Shown here one piece after another: positions 1 through 6,195 of a stretch of DNA of 26,237 bases. Under the pieces are notes generated by a model. That model was not told where the DNA came from and ran no database searches. It saw only the letters and a list, made by a program, of their open reading frames with translations. The stretch is from Actinomycetota bacterium. GTDB lineage: Bacteria; Actinomycetota; Acidimicrobiia; Spongiisociales; UBA11373. The position numbers and the translations under genes were made by a program. Every line of letters starts with the position of its first letter. Position 1 is the stretch's first letter. The stretch is taken from the NCBI GenBank assembly GCA_003486285.1, contig DNGH01000057.1, positions 818-27,054 of the forward strand, written 5' to 3'.

Positions 1-26
1 CGGTTACCGGTTTCCGGTTACCCGTT
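1..26. repeat. Heptamer array A (RCCGGKT type)
   Basis: Three clear 7-bp units (CGGTTAC, CGGTTTC, CGGTTAC), equivalent in shifted register to ACCGGTT, TCCGGTT, ACCCGTT, followed by decaying units to about position 40. It may begin before the window. It resembles the array at 9013-9040, and in both places a GACGAC word and a CTGG-type heptamer array follow. Confidence 0.75.
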
Positions 27-51
27 CTCCGAGCCCGCTTCCATGACGACC

Positions 52-86
52 GGAGACTGGGGACTGGAGACTGGGGACTGGCGAGC
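52..86. repeat. Heptamer array B (GGRGACT)
   Basis: Five consecutive 7-bp units: GGAGACT, GGGGACT, GGAGACT, GGGGACT and the partial GGCGAGC. An open frame runs through it from an ATG at 43 and encodes a repetitive GDWGLETGDW segment, but that is the repeat read as protein. The glycosyltransferase more plausibly starts at 136. Confidence 0.85.
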
Positions 87-122
87 GCCTCCCCTTTCGA
101 GGAAACGGTGGGGCCGGATCGT

Positions 123-128
123 TACGCT
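123..128 (+). promoter_or_regulatory. -10 box TACGCT, leaderless start
   Basis: TACGCT lies 7 nt before the TTG at 136, the same geometry as at eight other genes in this window. It supports TTG 136 over ATG 43 for the glycosyltransferase. No clear -35 element is visible. Confidence 0.45.
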
Positions 129-135
129 TGCGGCG

Positions 136-990
136 TTGAAGCAGCCTCCCGAGATCGCCTGCATCGTGGTCAGCTACCGGAGCCCACGGGACATGGTGGC
201 CGCGGTGCGATCCATCCTCGTCCAGGACGTCCCCGTCGAGGTGGTTGTGGTCAATTCCGGGGGCGGGGAGCCGGCCGCCGCCCTCGCCGCAGCCGGCATC
301 GACGTGCCGGTCATCGACCATCCCGAGAGACTGTTCTACGGCGGTGCCGCCAACCTGGGGATCGCCGCCACCACCGCTCCTTTGGTGTCGTTGCTTGCTG
401 CGGACTGTGTCGCCGAGGCCGGTTGGCTGGCGGCTCGCATCGAACGGCACCGGTCGGGCGCCTCAGTCGTGGCCGCTGCGATCACCAACGCCTATCCCAA
501 GAACGTGTTCTCCTGGGCGGCACACGTGTTGCTGTGGTCGCCACGCATGCCCGGGGTCGCTCCAGCGCAGGCGCTGCTCTACGGCTTGTCGTTCAAGCGG
601 GAAGTGCTGGATGCAGTCGGCGGCTTCCGGTCCAACCTGCGAGCTGGGGAGGACACCGACATCAAAGAGCGCCTATCAGGCAGGTACCAACCGGTGTGGG
701 AGCCCAGGGTTCGGACCGCCCATCGCAACCCGAGGGGCCTCTTCTCCCTCCTCGCCGATCAGTACCGCCGCGGTTCCCGCAGCGTTCGGACATGGCGAGA
801 CCTGGGTCAATTGCAGGTGAGCCGCACGGTGGCCAGCAACGCGCTCCGCCGCTTCCCCTCTCTCATCAGGGTTGCCTGGGCGGCGGCGCTCCCCGGCGAG
901 CGTCGCTGGATCGCCCTGGCCACCCCCCTGGTGCCGTTGGGTGCATTCGCCTACGCCTTGGGAGCGGCGATCGGGCGGGGAGAGATCTGA
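136..990 (+). CDS. Glycosyltransferase family 2
   Basis: Probable GT2 enzyme (GT-A fold) transferring a sugar from a nucleotide-sugar donor, likely for a cell-surface polysaccharide or glycolipid; donor and acceptor cannot be read from sequence. With the TTG at 136 it is 284 aa. Visible motifs are the first strand IACIVVSYRSP (residues 8-17), VVVVNSGGG (36-44), GGAANLGIA (69-77) and the weak DXD-like AADC (88-91); a later GEDTD matches the usual acidic acceptor-side motif. The last 25 residues are hydrophobic and could anchor it to the membrane. The frame is open back to an ATG at 43, but that stretch is a heptamer repeat, and a TACGCT box sits 7 nt before TTG 136. It converges with the GT4-like gene 34 bp downstream. 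Family call firm, start less so. Confidence 0.85.
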   Translation: MKQPPEIACIVVSYRSPRDMVAAVRSILVQDVPVEVVVVNSGGGEPAAALAAAGIDVPVIDHPERLFYGGAANLGIAATTAPLVSLLAADCVAEAGWLAARIERHRSGASVVAAAITNAYPKNVFSWAAHVLLWSPRMPGVAPAQALLYGLSFKREVLDAVGGFRSNLRAGEDTDIKERLSGRYQPVWEPRVRTAHRNPRGLFSLLADQYRRGSRSVRTWRDLGQLQVSRTVASNALRRFPSLIRVAWAAALPGERRWIALATPLVPLGAFAYALGAAIGRGEI

Positions 991-1024
991 GCCCGACCCA
1001 TCGCCGCTGCCCGCATGCGACGGG

Positions 1025-2344
1025 CTACATCTCCCGATCGCCCTTGGGCAGGCTCCCCCCAACCAGCAGCCGATACGAGCCGGCCAAGATGGGGTGCGCC
1101 CTCAACCAGGTTTGCAGTCGCACGGCGCGCGAGGAGCGCAGCAGCTCCAGGTCGGCCTGGAGTGACTCCACCCGGCCGGTCGACTTCCCGGCCAGGGAAG
1201 CGGAGGCGGTCGACGCCTCGAGGGCGGCATCCAGCCGCTCACGGAGCACACCGATCTCGGCTCGGGCCGCCGAAACGCGTCGTCCGATGTCGAGCTCGCT
1301 GTGCCCCTGGGCCTCCCGTGTCGCCTGGGGAATCACGAGGGTCTGCACCAGGTGCAGGTACGCCGCCAGCTCGGCTGCCTCGGTGGAGGCGGCGACGGCG
1401 GCTTGCCCGGACCAGCCGGCAATCACATCCGCATACACCTTCTCGATGCGATCGACCGCCGCCTCGAGGCCAGCATGCGCTCTGATCCAGACCTGCACTG
1501 CAGCGGCATCAACAGGGTCGTATTGGTCCAGGCGGTCTCGAATCAGGTCGATCCGGGGCGCATGATCCAACGCAGCCATGCCGAAGTTGGCGGCAGCAAG
1601 TCCCTCGACCGTGGCCCGGGTCACCATCGGTCCCAGACCCTCCGCGCCGCACATGACCACGGCGCACCCGACCGCCATGGCCTCCATGGCGGCCCGGCCC
1701 CGGGCGAACACGATGTCGTACTCCGCCAGGATGTCCTCGGGCCGATCGAGGAACCGCCCGGTCTGGACCCCAAGACTCTCGACCTCGATGCCACGCTCCT
1801 CACACGCGGTCACCGCGAGATGATGAAAGCCGTCACCCGGTACCGCGTGGTTGTCGAACACCAGGGCGCGTTTCGCCCGCCCGGGAAGCGGCTGCGGACG
1901 CGGACGGAACCGCTCCAAGTCGACGAAGTTCGGGACCACCTCGACCATTTCGGGGGGGATGCCCTCTTCGGTGATCAGGCGTTCGCGGCGCAACGCATCG
2001 ACCGCGACATAGCGCACGATGCGAGAGAAGCGAGGTGGCATCTCCTGCCACGGCAGCCACCCGTGGCAGAAGAAGACCGCCGGGACTCCCGGAAAGTGCA
2101 GCAGGGCCTCGACCGTCGGGAGGTGGTGCTGACCGTGGATCAGGTCCGGGGGATCGTCGAGCAGCGACAGGTCCCGGACCACCGGTACTGCGCACTCCCG
2201 CACATCTTCGGCGGCCCGTCCGAGAAACGGGGAGTAGGCCATGGGGTGATGACCCCGCCGCCTGAGCGCGGCGGCGAGGTCCCGCAGATACAGCTCCGAG
2301 CCTCCCCTGACATCGAGCTTATGGTTGGTGAGCAGGATTCGCAC
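1025..2344 (-). CDS. Glycosyltransferase family 4/1-like with C-terminal coiled coil
   Basis: GT-B fold glycosyltransferase of 439 aa from the GTG at 2344. The N-terminus ILLTNHKLDVRGGSELYLRDLAAAL (residues 3-27) carries the GG loop typical of GT4 enzymes. The C-terminal donor-binding region ARGRAAMEAMAVGCAVVMCG (214-233) contains the conserved Glu-rich E(x)7 type motif. After about residue 300 the protein continues with a helical, probably coiled-coil segment and a basic tail (LRSSRAVRLQTWLRAHP), common in polysaccharide-cluster glycosyltransferases. The frame stays open 16 codons further, but GTG 2344 begins at the natural first strand and has a TATGGT box 8 nt upstream. It is divergent from the GT2 gene at 2415 and convergent with the one ending at 990. 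Substrate unknown. Confidence 0.85.
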   Translation of the reverse strand: MRILLTNHKLDVRGGSELYLRDLAAALRRRGHHPMAYSPFLGRAAEDVRECAVPVVRDLSLLDDPPDLIHGQHHLPTVEALLHFPGVPAVFFCHGWLPWQEMPPRFSRIVRYVAVDALRRERLITEEGIPPEMVEVVPNFVDLERFRPRPQPLPGRAKRALVFDNHAVPGDGFHHLAVTACEERGIEVESLGVQTGRFLDRPEDILAEYDIVFARGRAAMEAMAVGCAVVMCGAEGLGPMVTRATVEGLAAANFGMAALDHAPRIDLIRDRLDQYDPVDAAAVQVWIRAHAGLEAAVDRIEKVYADVIAGWSGQAAVAASTEAAELAAYLHLVQTLVIPQATREAQGHSELDIGRRVSAARAEIGVLRERLDAALEASTASASLAGKSTGRVESLQADLELLRSSRAVRLQTWLRAHPILAGSYRLLVGGSLPKGDREM

Positions 2345-2352
2345 GGGCGGAT

Positions 2353-2358
2353 ACCATA
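2353..2358 (-). promoter_or_regulatory. -10 box TATGGT, leaderless start
   Basis: On the minus strand TATGGT is followed by 8 nt and then the GTG start at 2344; no Shine-Dalgarno sequence lies between. On the plus strand, an overlapping TAGACT at 2357-2362 could serve the divergent glycosyltransferase. Confidence 0.5.
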
Positions 2359-2414
2359 GACTCTGCGGAATCCTGGAGCGGGGGAGCCTCATTCCAAAGT
2401 TTCATCTGCCACGA

Positions 2415-3158
2415 GTGTCGCCGCGCCGTCGGCCCGCCCGCTTGTTGTCGCTGCTCGCCTTCCGCGACGAGATGCGCTTCCTGCCCGGTTACTTCGCCAA
2501 TGTGGTTGCCGAGTCGGACGGGGTCGTGGCACTGGATGACGGATCCACCGACGGGTCCGCGGAGTACGTGATGGGCCGGCCCGAGGTCCTCGAGCTGATC
2601 CGGCAGCCCGTGCAGGAGCCGCACCATTGGGACGACGCCCGCAACCACCGCCTCCTCGTGGAGGCGGCCCGACGCCATCGGCCCGACTGGCTCCTGGGCC
2701 TGGACGCCGACGAACGCCTGGAGCACGGATTCAGGGCGCGTGCCGAGTCCGAGATCGATCGGGCGCGGCGCGAGGGGTATTCCGCCTACGCCGTCTGGCT
2801 TCGCGAGGTGTGGGGCTCCCCAACGACGATCCGCATCGACGGCATCTGGGGACGGAAGCGGCATGCCCGCATGTTCGTATCCCGCGACGACCACGAGTTC
2901 CACGAGCAGAGGCTGCACTGTCATTGGGCACCGCTGAACGGTCGCCTGGCCGACGGGAGCTTCCCGCCGGCTGATCTCATCATCTACCACCTGCGCATGC
3001 GGTACGCCGAAGACCGGATCGCCCGCCGGGACCGGTACAACCGCCTCGACCCCGATCGAGAGATGCAGGCCATCGGATACGACTACCTGACCGATGAAAC
3101 CGGCATCGAGTTGGCCTCGATCGATCCCGCGCGCTCCTACCGCCCGATCCCCGCCTGA
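2415..3158 (+). CDS. Glycosyltransferase family 2
   Basis: GT2 family enzyme, 247 aa from the GTG at 2415. The N-terminal strand LLSLLAFRDEMRFLPGY is followed by VVALDDGSTDGSAEYV (DDGSTD at residues 41-46, nucleotide binding) and WLLGLDADERLE (DADE at 97-100, the metal-binding DXD). No transmembrane segment is evident, so it is probably cytoplasmic. The substrate cannot be inferred. The start is uncertain: the frame is open back to a TTG at 2325, there is no good ribosome site before GTG 2415, and a TAGACT box at 2357-2362 would give a leader of about 45 nt. It is divergent from the GT4-like gene, so the three enzymes form a small glycosylation locus. Confidence 0.82.
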   Translation: MSPRRRPARLLSLLAFRDEMRFLPGYFANVVAESDGVVALDDGSTDGSAEYVMGRPEVLELIRQPVQEPHHWDDARNHRLLVEAARRHRPDWLLGLDADERLEHGFRARAESEIDRARREGYSAYAVWLREVWGSPTTIRIDGIWGRKRHARMFVSRDDHEFHEQRLHCHWAPLNGRLADGSFPPADLIIYHLRMRYAEDRIARRDRYNRLDPDREMQAIGYDYLTDETGIELASIDPARSYRPIPA

Positions 3159-3163
3159 CCGTA

Positions 3164-3177
3164 GGCGACTGGCGACT
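3164..3177. repeat. Heptamer pair C (GGCGACT x2)
   Basis: Two exact GGCGACT units fill most of the 23-bp gap between two convergent genes. The unit matches array B (GGRGACT). A TGAC word lies 13 nt before the CTGG, the same offset as in the two larger copies, although here TGA is also the stop codon of the preceding gene. Confidence 0.6.
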
Positions 3178-3181
3178 CACC

Positions 3182-3589
3182 CTACCGCGGCGCCCTCCAC
3201 GCCTCGTATGCCACCCCTTCCATCCACTCGTTGAAGTGGACGGCGCGGTGTCGTGCCTTCATCGCCTCGAACAGCTCGGCGCTCGGTGACGTCGCCAGGG
3301 CGTGCCGCACCAGGTCGAGTTGCGGTTCCCAACCTCGCGAGCCGAGTGCCTCGTCGACACCATTGCGCCAGTCGGGGAGATGCGAGGCTCCCGAGGCGTA
3401 CCGGGTGGCCAGCTTGCGGGCGAAGCGGATCGCCGCCCGCAAGGCCTTGGCTTGATCGCGGTCATGGCCCACCGCGGCGAAGGCCTCCTCCATCCATTCC
3501 GCCAGCGAGGAGTCGTCGATCTCCGCGGCCGTCTCGACGGCGCGCCGGTAGAGGGCGTCCACCAGTTCGACCGCGTCGAGTGCGCTCAC
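3182..3589 (-). CDS. Hypothetical protein coupled to pckA
   Basis: Protein of 135 aa that I do not recognise. It is predicted to be mostly helical and soluble, with acidic and Trp-containing patches (SLAEWMEEAFAAVGHDRDQ near the N-terminus, HFNEWMEGVAYEAWR at the C-terminus) and no signal peptide or membrane span. Its GTG start overlaps the TGA stop of pckA as GTGA (3589-3586), so it is almost certainly translated by coupling to pckA and belongs to the same mRNA. That suggests a role linked to PEP carboxykinase or central carbon flux, but nothing in the sequence shows what it does. Confidence 0.8.
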   Translation of the reverse strand: MSALDAVELVDALYRRAVETAAEIDDSSLAEWMEEAFAAVGHDRDQAKALRAAIRFARKLATRYASGASHLPDWRNGVDEALGSRGWEPQLDLVRHALATSPSAELFEAMKARHRAVHFNEWMEGVAYEAWRAPR

Positions 3590-5103
3590 ACCGCGCCGGC
3601 GATCTCGGGGAGAAGATCGCGGAAGCCGTGGAGGTGCTCACGGCGCTCGCGGTGCAGGTTGGCCACCACCTCGGCGTACTCGGTCGAGCGCTGCTGGCGC
3701 TGATAGAGGAGGCGCGGCTGCAGCATCTCGACGTCGTCCACTCCGGGAACCGCGGTGGCGACCTCGTACCCGAAGTCGGGATCGACGGTCCACTCGATCC
3801 CCCCATTGGCGATCGCCGACACGATCGCCGCGGAGGTGGCCGGGGTGATCTTGCGCGATTGCTCGTCGCCATCGGGACCACCGACCCGACCCGTGTTGAG
3901 CACGAAGACCTCGAGGGTGCAGGTGTCGAGCAGTTCCCGCAGCCGGTTGCCCTGCCACTCGTGCCGGTAGGCGAAGAAGGGATTGGTCCCCGGGACCCGC
4001 AGCGCCTTGCCCGCCTCGGCGACGCCGCCGGCACTGGTGCCCTGGGTCTCGCCGAGCATGAAGTAGGCGGCCGCCTCGTCCTTGGTGAGGCGCGACACCG
4101 CGGGGATGATGTTCCAGTTGCGATTGAGGATCAGCATGAAGTCCGCGGTCTCGACGTTGGCCGGGGCGATGAAACCCGGGATGTCGCTGGCGGCGATCAC
4201 GGCGCGGCTGTTCTCGGTGTGTGACTTGTCGAACCAATCGAGCCTTCCGTCTCCGTCGATGGCGACGTTCTCGAGGTACGACTCGGGACGGGTGGCACCG
4301 TGCCACACCGCCGGCTCCGACTCCGGGGTGAGCCCGTAGACCTTGGCAAAGGTGCCGGCCTCGGTGCCGTATACCCTGCCGCCGGGGAACAGCGCGATGA
4401 AGTCGTCCTGCACCGGAGCCCCGCCCCCGGCAGTGGAGAAGGTCGTGGTGGTCTTGCCGGTGCCCGACAGACCCACCACGAGTCCGGCGCGGCGCCGACC
4501 GTCGGTACCCATAAGTTTGAGGCCGCTGTGCATCGCCAGCCCGCCCCGCCGGTACATGGCGGCGTCCCACATCCGCAGGCCGCCCATCTTCGACTCGCCG
4601 AAGTAGTCGGCGTTGAAGACCCGGGTCACCCCGTCGTCGAGGTCGACGAGGATCCCGCGGTCGTCGGGAAAGCCGGGTGCGGTGAGGTTGGGCGTGTAGA
4701 TCACGGTGAGTTCGGGCTCCGCGGTGTCGTCGGCGGGGAAGTAGAGCAAGCGCTGCATCGCGGCCAGGTTGGCGTTCGACCGCTCCACCACCAGCCGGGT
4801 CCGCATCCTGGCCGTGGGGTGATCCCCGATGTACCCGTCGATCACGATCATGTCCCGCGTGGCGACGTAGGCATCCTGGGAGGCGGCGAGCGCGTCATAC
4901 GCCTCCCGCGAGATCACCGGGTCGGTATGGAGGTGGGACTGGTCCGAGACGATGAAGGTCGAGCCCTTGGACCGAGCCGTCACCGTGGTGACGATGTCGT
5001 AGTTGCCGAACTCCGTGAGGCGGGCCGTCGCCTGGGCCGCGGTGAGCTCACGCAGCTCATCGGGTCCGGGATTGAACAGCACCGAGCGTGCACGGATCTC
5101 CAT
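3586..5103 (-). CDS. pckA: Phosphoenolpyruvate carboxykinase (ATP)
   Basis: ATP-dependent PEP carboxykinase (oxaloacetate + ATP to PEP + CO2 + ADP), the first committed step of gluconeogenesis; cytoplasmic, 505 aa. The P-loop GLSGTGKTT is at residues 211-219, the second kinase motif VQDD at 231-234 supplies the Mg/Mn aspartates, and GESK at 169-172 and AMHSG with His192 match the metal and substrate residues of the E. coli enzyme. HTENSRAV near 300 corresponds to the conserved Arg region, and LNTGRVGG near the C-terminus to the adenine-binding loop. The ATG at 5103 has GAGGGG just upstream. It lies 33 bp after the aminotransferase gene and overlaps the next gene by 4 bp. Many actinobacteria use the unrelated GTP-type enzyme, so the ATP type is noteworthy. 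Confidence 0.93.
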   Translation of the reverse strand: MEIRARSVLFNPGPDELRELTAAQATARLTEFGNYDIVTTVTARSKGSTFIVSDQSHLHTDPVISREAYDALAASQDAYVATRDMIVIDGYIGDHPTARMRTRLVVERSNANLAAMQRLLYFPADDTAEPELTVIYTPNLTAPGFPDDRGILVDLDDGVTRVFNADYFGESKMGGLRMWDAAMYRRGGLAMHSGLKLMGTDGRRRAGLVVGLSGTGKTTTTFSTAGGGAPVQDDFIALFPGGRVYGTEAGTFAKVYGLTPESEPAVWHGATRPESYLENVAIDGDGRLDWFDKSHTENSRAVIAASDIPGFIAPANVETADFMLILNRNWNIIPAVSRLTKDEAAAYFMLGETQGTSAGGVAEAGKALRVPGTNPFFAYRHEWQGNRLRELLDTCTLEVFVLNTGRVGGPDGDEQSRKITPATSAAIVSAIANGGIEWTVDPDFGYEVATAVPGVDDVEMLQPRLLYQRQQRSTEYAEVVANLHRERREHLHGFRDLLPEIAGAV

Positions 5104-5136
5104 CTACCCCTCGTCCTCGCCTGGAGGGCGGTCAGT

Positions 5137-5988
5137 CTACGAGATGCCCGCCGCCGACGGGTTGGCCGCCATCGTCTCCGCGGCGACGACGTCGGCAAAC
5201 GCTGCGGCGAGGCGGGAGCCCACAGGACCGCCGGAAACGACGTGATCGCCGATCAGCTCGACCGGGACCACCTCCTTGACCGTCGAGAGTGCCAGCACCT
5301 CCTCGGCAGCCTCCACCCGCTCGATCGGGTAGTGGCCTTCAGCGACCGGCAAGCGCAATCGGGCACAGCACTCGAGCACGACGTCGCGAGTGATCGAGGG
5401 AAGGATCCCCAGGTCGAGCGACGGTGTCTCGATCCGGCCGCGGTGCACCCAGGCGAACGAGAAGGTCGGGCCCTCCAGCACCACCCCATCCTTCGTGAGC
5501 AGCATCGCGTCGTCGTAGCCGAGACGGCGGGCCCGATCGGTCGTCGCCATGTTCGGGGCGTACGACGTCCATTTCACTCCGGGGAAGCCAGACTCCGTGG
5601 TGGCAGGGTGCCAGGGAGCGACCATCGGGAGCACCTTGACCCGCGCCGGCACGAAGGGCAGCGGCTCCCACATCACCACGATCCGCGGTGCGGCCTCCTG
5701 CAAAGGATCACGGCCGCCGCCGGTGAGGATCACGCGGACCTGTCCATCGCCATTGGCCGCGGCGACGCGTGCCATGTCGACCCCGAGAGCGGTGCGATCC
5801 GGTGCGGGGATCGCCATGGCAGCCGCGCTCTTCTCGAGACGGTCGAGATGGGGGTCGAGGCGGAACAGAGCCCTCTGGTACACCCGGACCACCTCGAACA
5901 CGCCAAAGCCGCGGATGAACGCCCAGTCGAACACCGAGATGACGGCAGATGCGGCGTCGTGAGCGACACCGTCGATGATCACCCGCAT
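5137..5988 (-). CDS. Class IV PLP aminotransferase / aminodeoxychorismate lyase-like
   Basis: Fold-type IV PLP enzyme of 283 aa, the family that includes branched-chain aminotransferase (IlvE), D-amino acid aminotransferase and 4-amino-4-deoxychorismate lyase (PabC). The N-terminal SVFDWAFIRGFGVFEVVRVY (residues 18-37) is the family signature. GVKWTSYAPNM places the PLP lysine at Lys139, and LEGPTFSFAWV places the conserved Glu at 172, followed by Ser-Phe where most members have Ser/Thr-Asn. Length and this motif fit a lyase or D-aminotransferase as well as IlvE, so the substrate is left open. It is the first gene of a minus-strand operon with pckA, consistent with amino acid and gluconeogenic metabolism. 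A TAGGCT box stands 7 nt before the ATG. Confidence 0.87.
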   Translation of the reverse strand: MRVIIDGVAHDAASAVISVFDWAFIRGFGVFEVVRVYQRALFRLDPHLDRLEKSAAAMAIPAPDRTALGVDMARVAAANGDGQVRVILTGGGRDPLQEAAPRIVVMWEPLPFVPARVKVLPMVAPWHPATTESGFPGVKWTSYAPNMATTDRARRLGYDDAMLLTKDGVVLEGPTFSFAWVHRGRIETPSLDLGILPSITRDVVLECCARLRLPVAEGHYPIERVEAAEEVLALSTVKEVVPVELIGDHVVSGGPVGSRLAAAFADVVAAETMAANPSAAGIS

Positions 5989-5995
5989 TCAGGCG

Positions 5996-6001
5996 AGCCT
6001 A
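5996..6001 (-). promoter_or_regulatory. -10 box TAGGCT, leaderless start
   Basis: TAGGCT on the minus strand ends 7 nt before the ATG of the aminotransferase at 5988. No Shine-Dalgarno sequence is seen. It would drive the aminotransferase–pckA–unknown operon. Confidence 0.5.
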
Positions 6002-6021
6002 GCCCCGGTACCTCGGTCCGA

Positions 6022-6075
6022 CTACGGATGATCGCCCAGGGTCGGGGGCGGTGGCGGCGGTGGGAGGTTCGTCAT
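6022..6075 (-). CDS. Poly-proline small ORF (17 aa), possible leader peptide
   Basis: ATG at 6075 opens a 17-codon frame, MTNLPPPPPPPTLGDHP, ending in TAG at 6022. Unlike most genes here it has a strong Shine-Dalgarno sequence (GAGGAGGAG, about 4 nt spacing). Seven successive prolines would stall ribosomes that lack EF-P help. It ends 33 nt before the aminotransferase start, on the same strand. It could be a translated leader, or the surviving N-terminus of a proline-rich membrane protein whose remainder is gone. No promoter for it is evident. Confidence 0.35.
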   Translation of the reverse strand: MTNLPPPPPPPTLGDHP

Positions 6076-6182
6076 GGCTCCTCCTCGGCGCGTGCCCCGC
6101 GCCGCGCTCGATCTGCGGGATCCGACTCGAGTGTGAGCCGGGGCGTCTCGTCCCCAAGACCGCCGCTGCCGCACCGCGGTCG

Positions 6183-6188
6183 TACCCT
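6183..6188 (+). promoter_or_regulatory. -10 box TACCCT, leaderless start
   Basis: TACCCT is followed by 7 nt and the GTG start of glnE at 6196, with no ribosome site between. It helps fix the glnE start, because the reading frame is open for another 1.9 kb upstream. Confidence 0.55.
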
Positions 6189-6195
6189 CTGGGCG

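Noticed and set aside
1..86. CRISPR array
   Set aside because: Units are 7 bp, contiguous and imperfect, with no spacers and no cas genes.
43..135. ATG at 43 as the start of the first glycosyltransferase
   Set aside because: The added 31 residues are a 7-bp repeat read as protein (GDWGLETGDW), unlike any glycosyltransferase N-terminus. TTG 136 has the window's typical TAnnnT spacing and begins at the first beta strand.
990..1026. Terminator between the convergent glycosyltransferase genes
   Set aside because: AGCCCG and CGGGCT are complementary, but the loop is about 25 nt and no T run follows, so the stem is too weak to call.
108..1565. 485-codon plus-strand frame across the first two glycosyltransferases
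   Set aside because: Arg/Pro/Ser-rich shadow of two real genes on opposite strands.
4300..6195. Long in-frame extension upstream of glnE
   Set aside because: It is antisense to pckA and the aminotransferase gene and has shadow composition. The recognisable GlnE protein begins after 6196.
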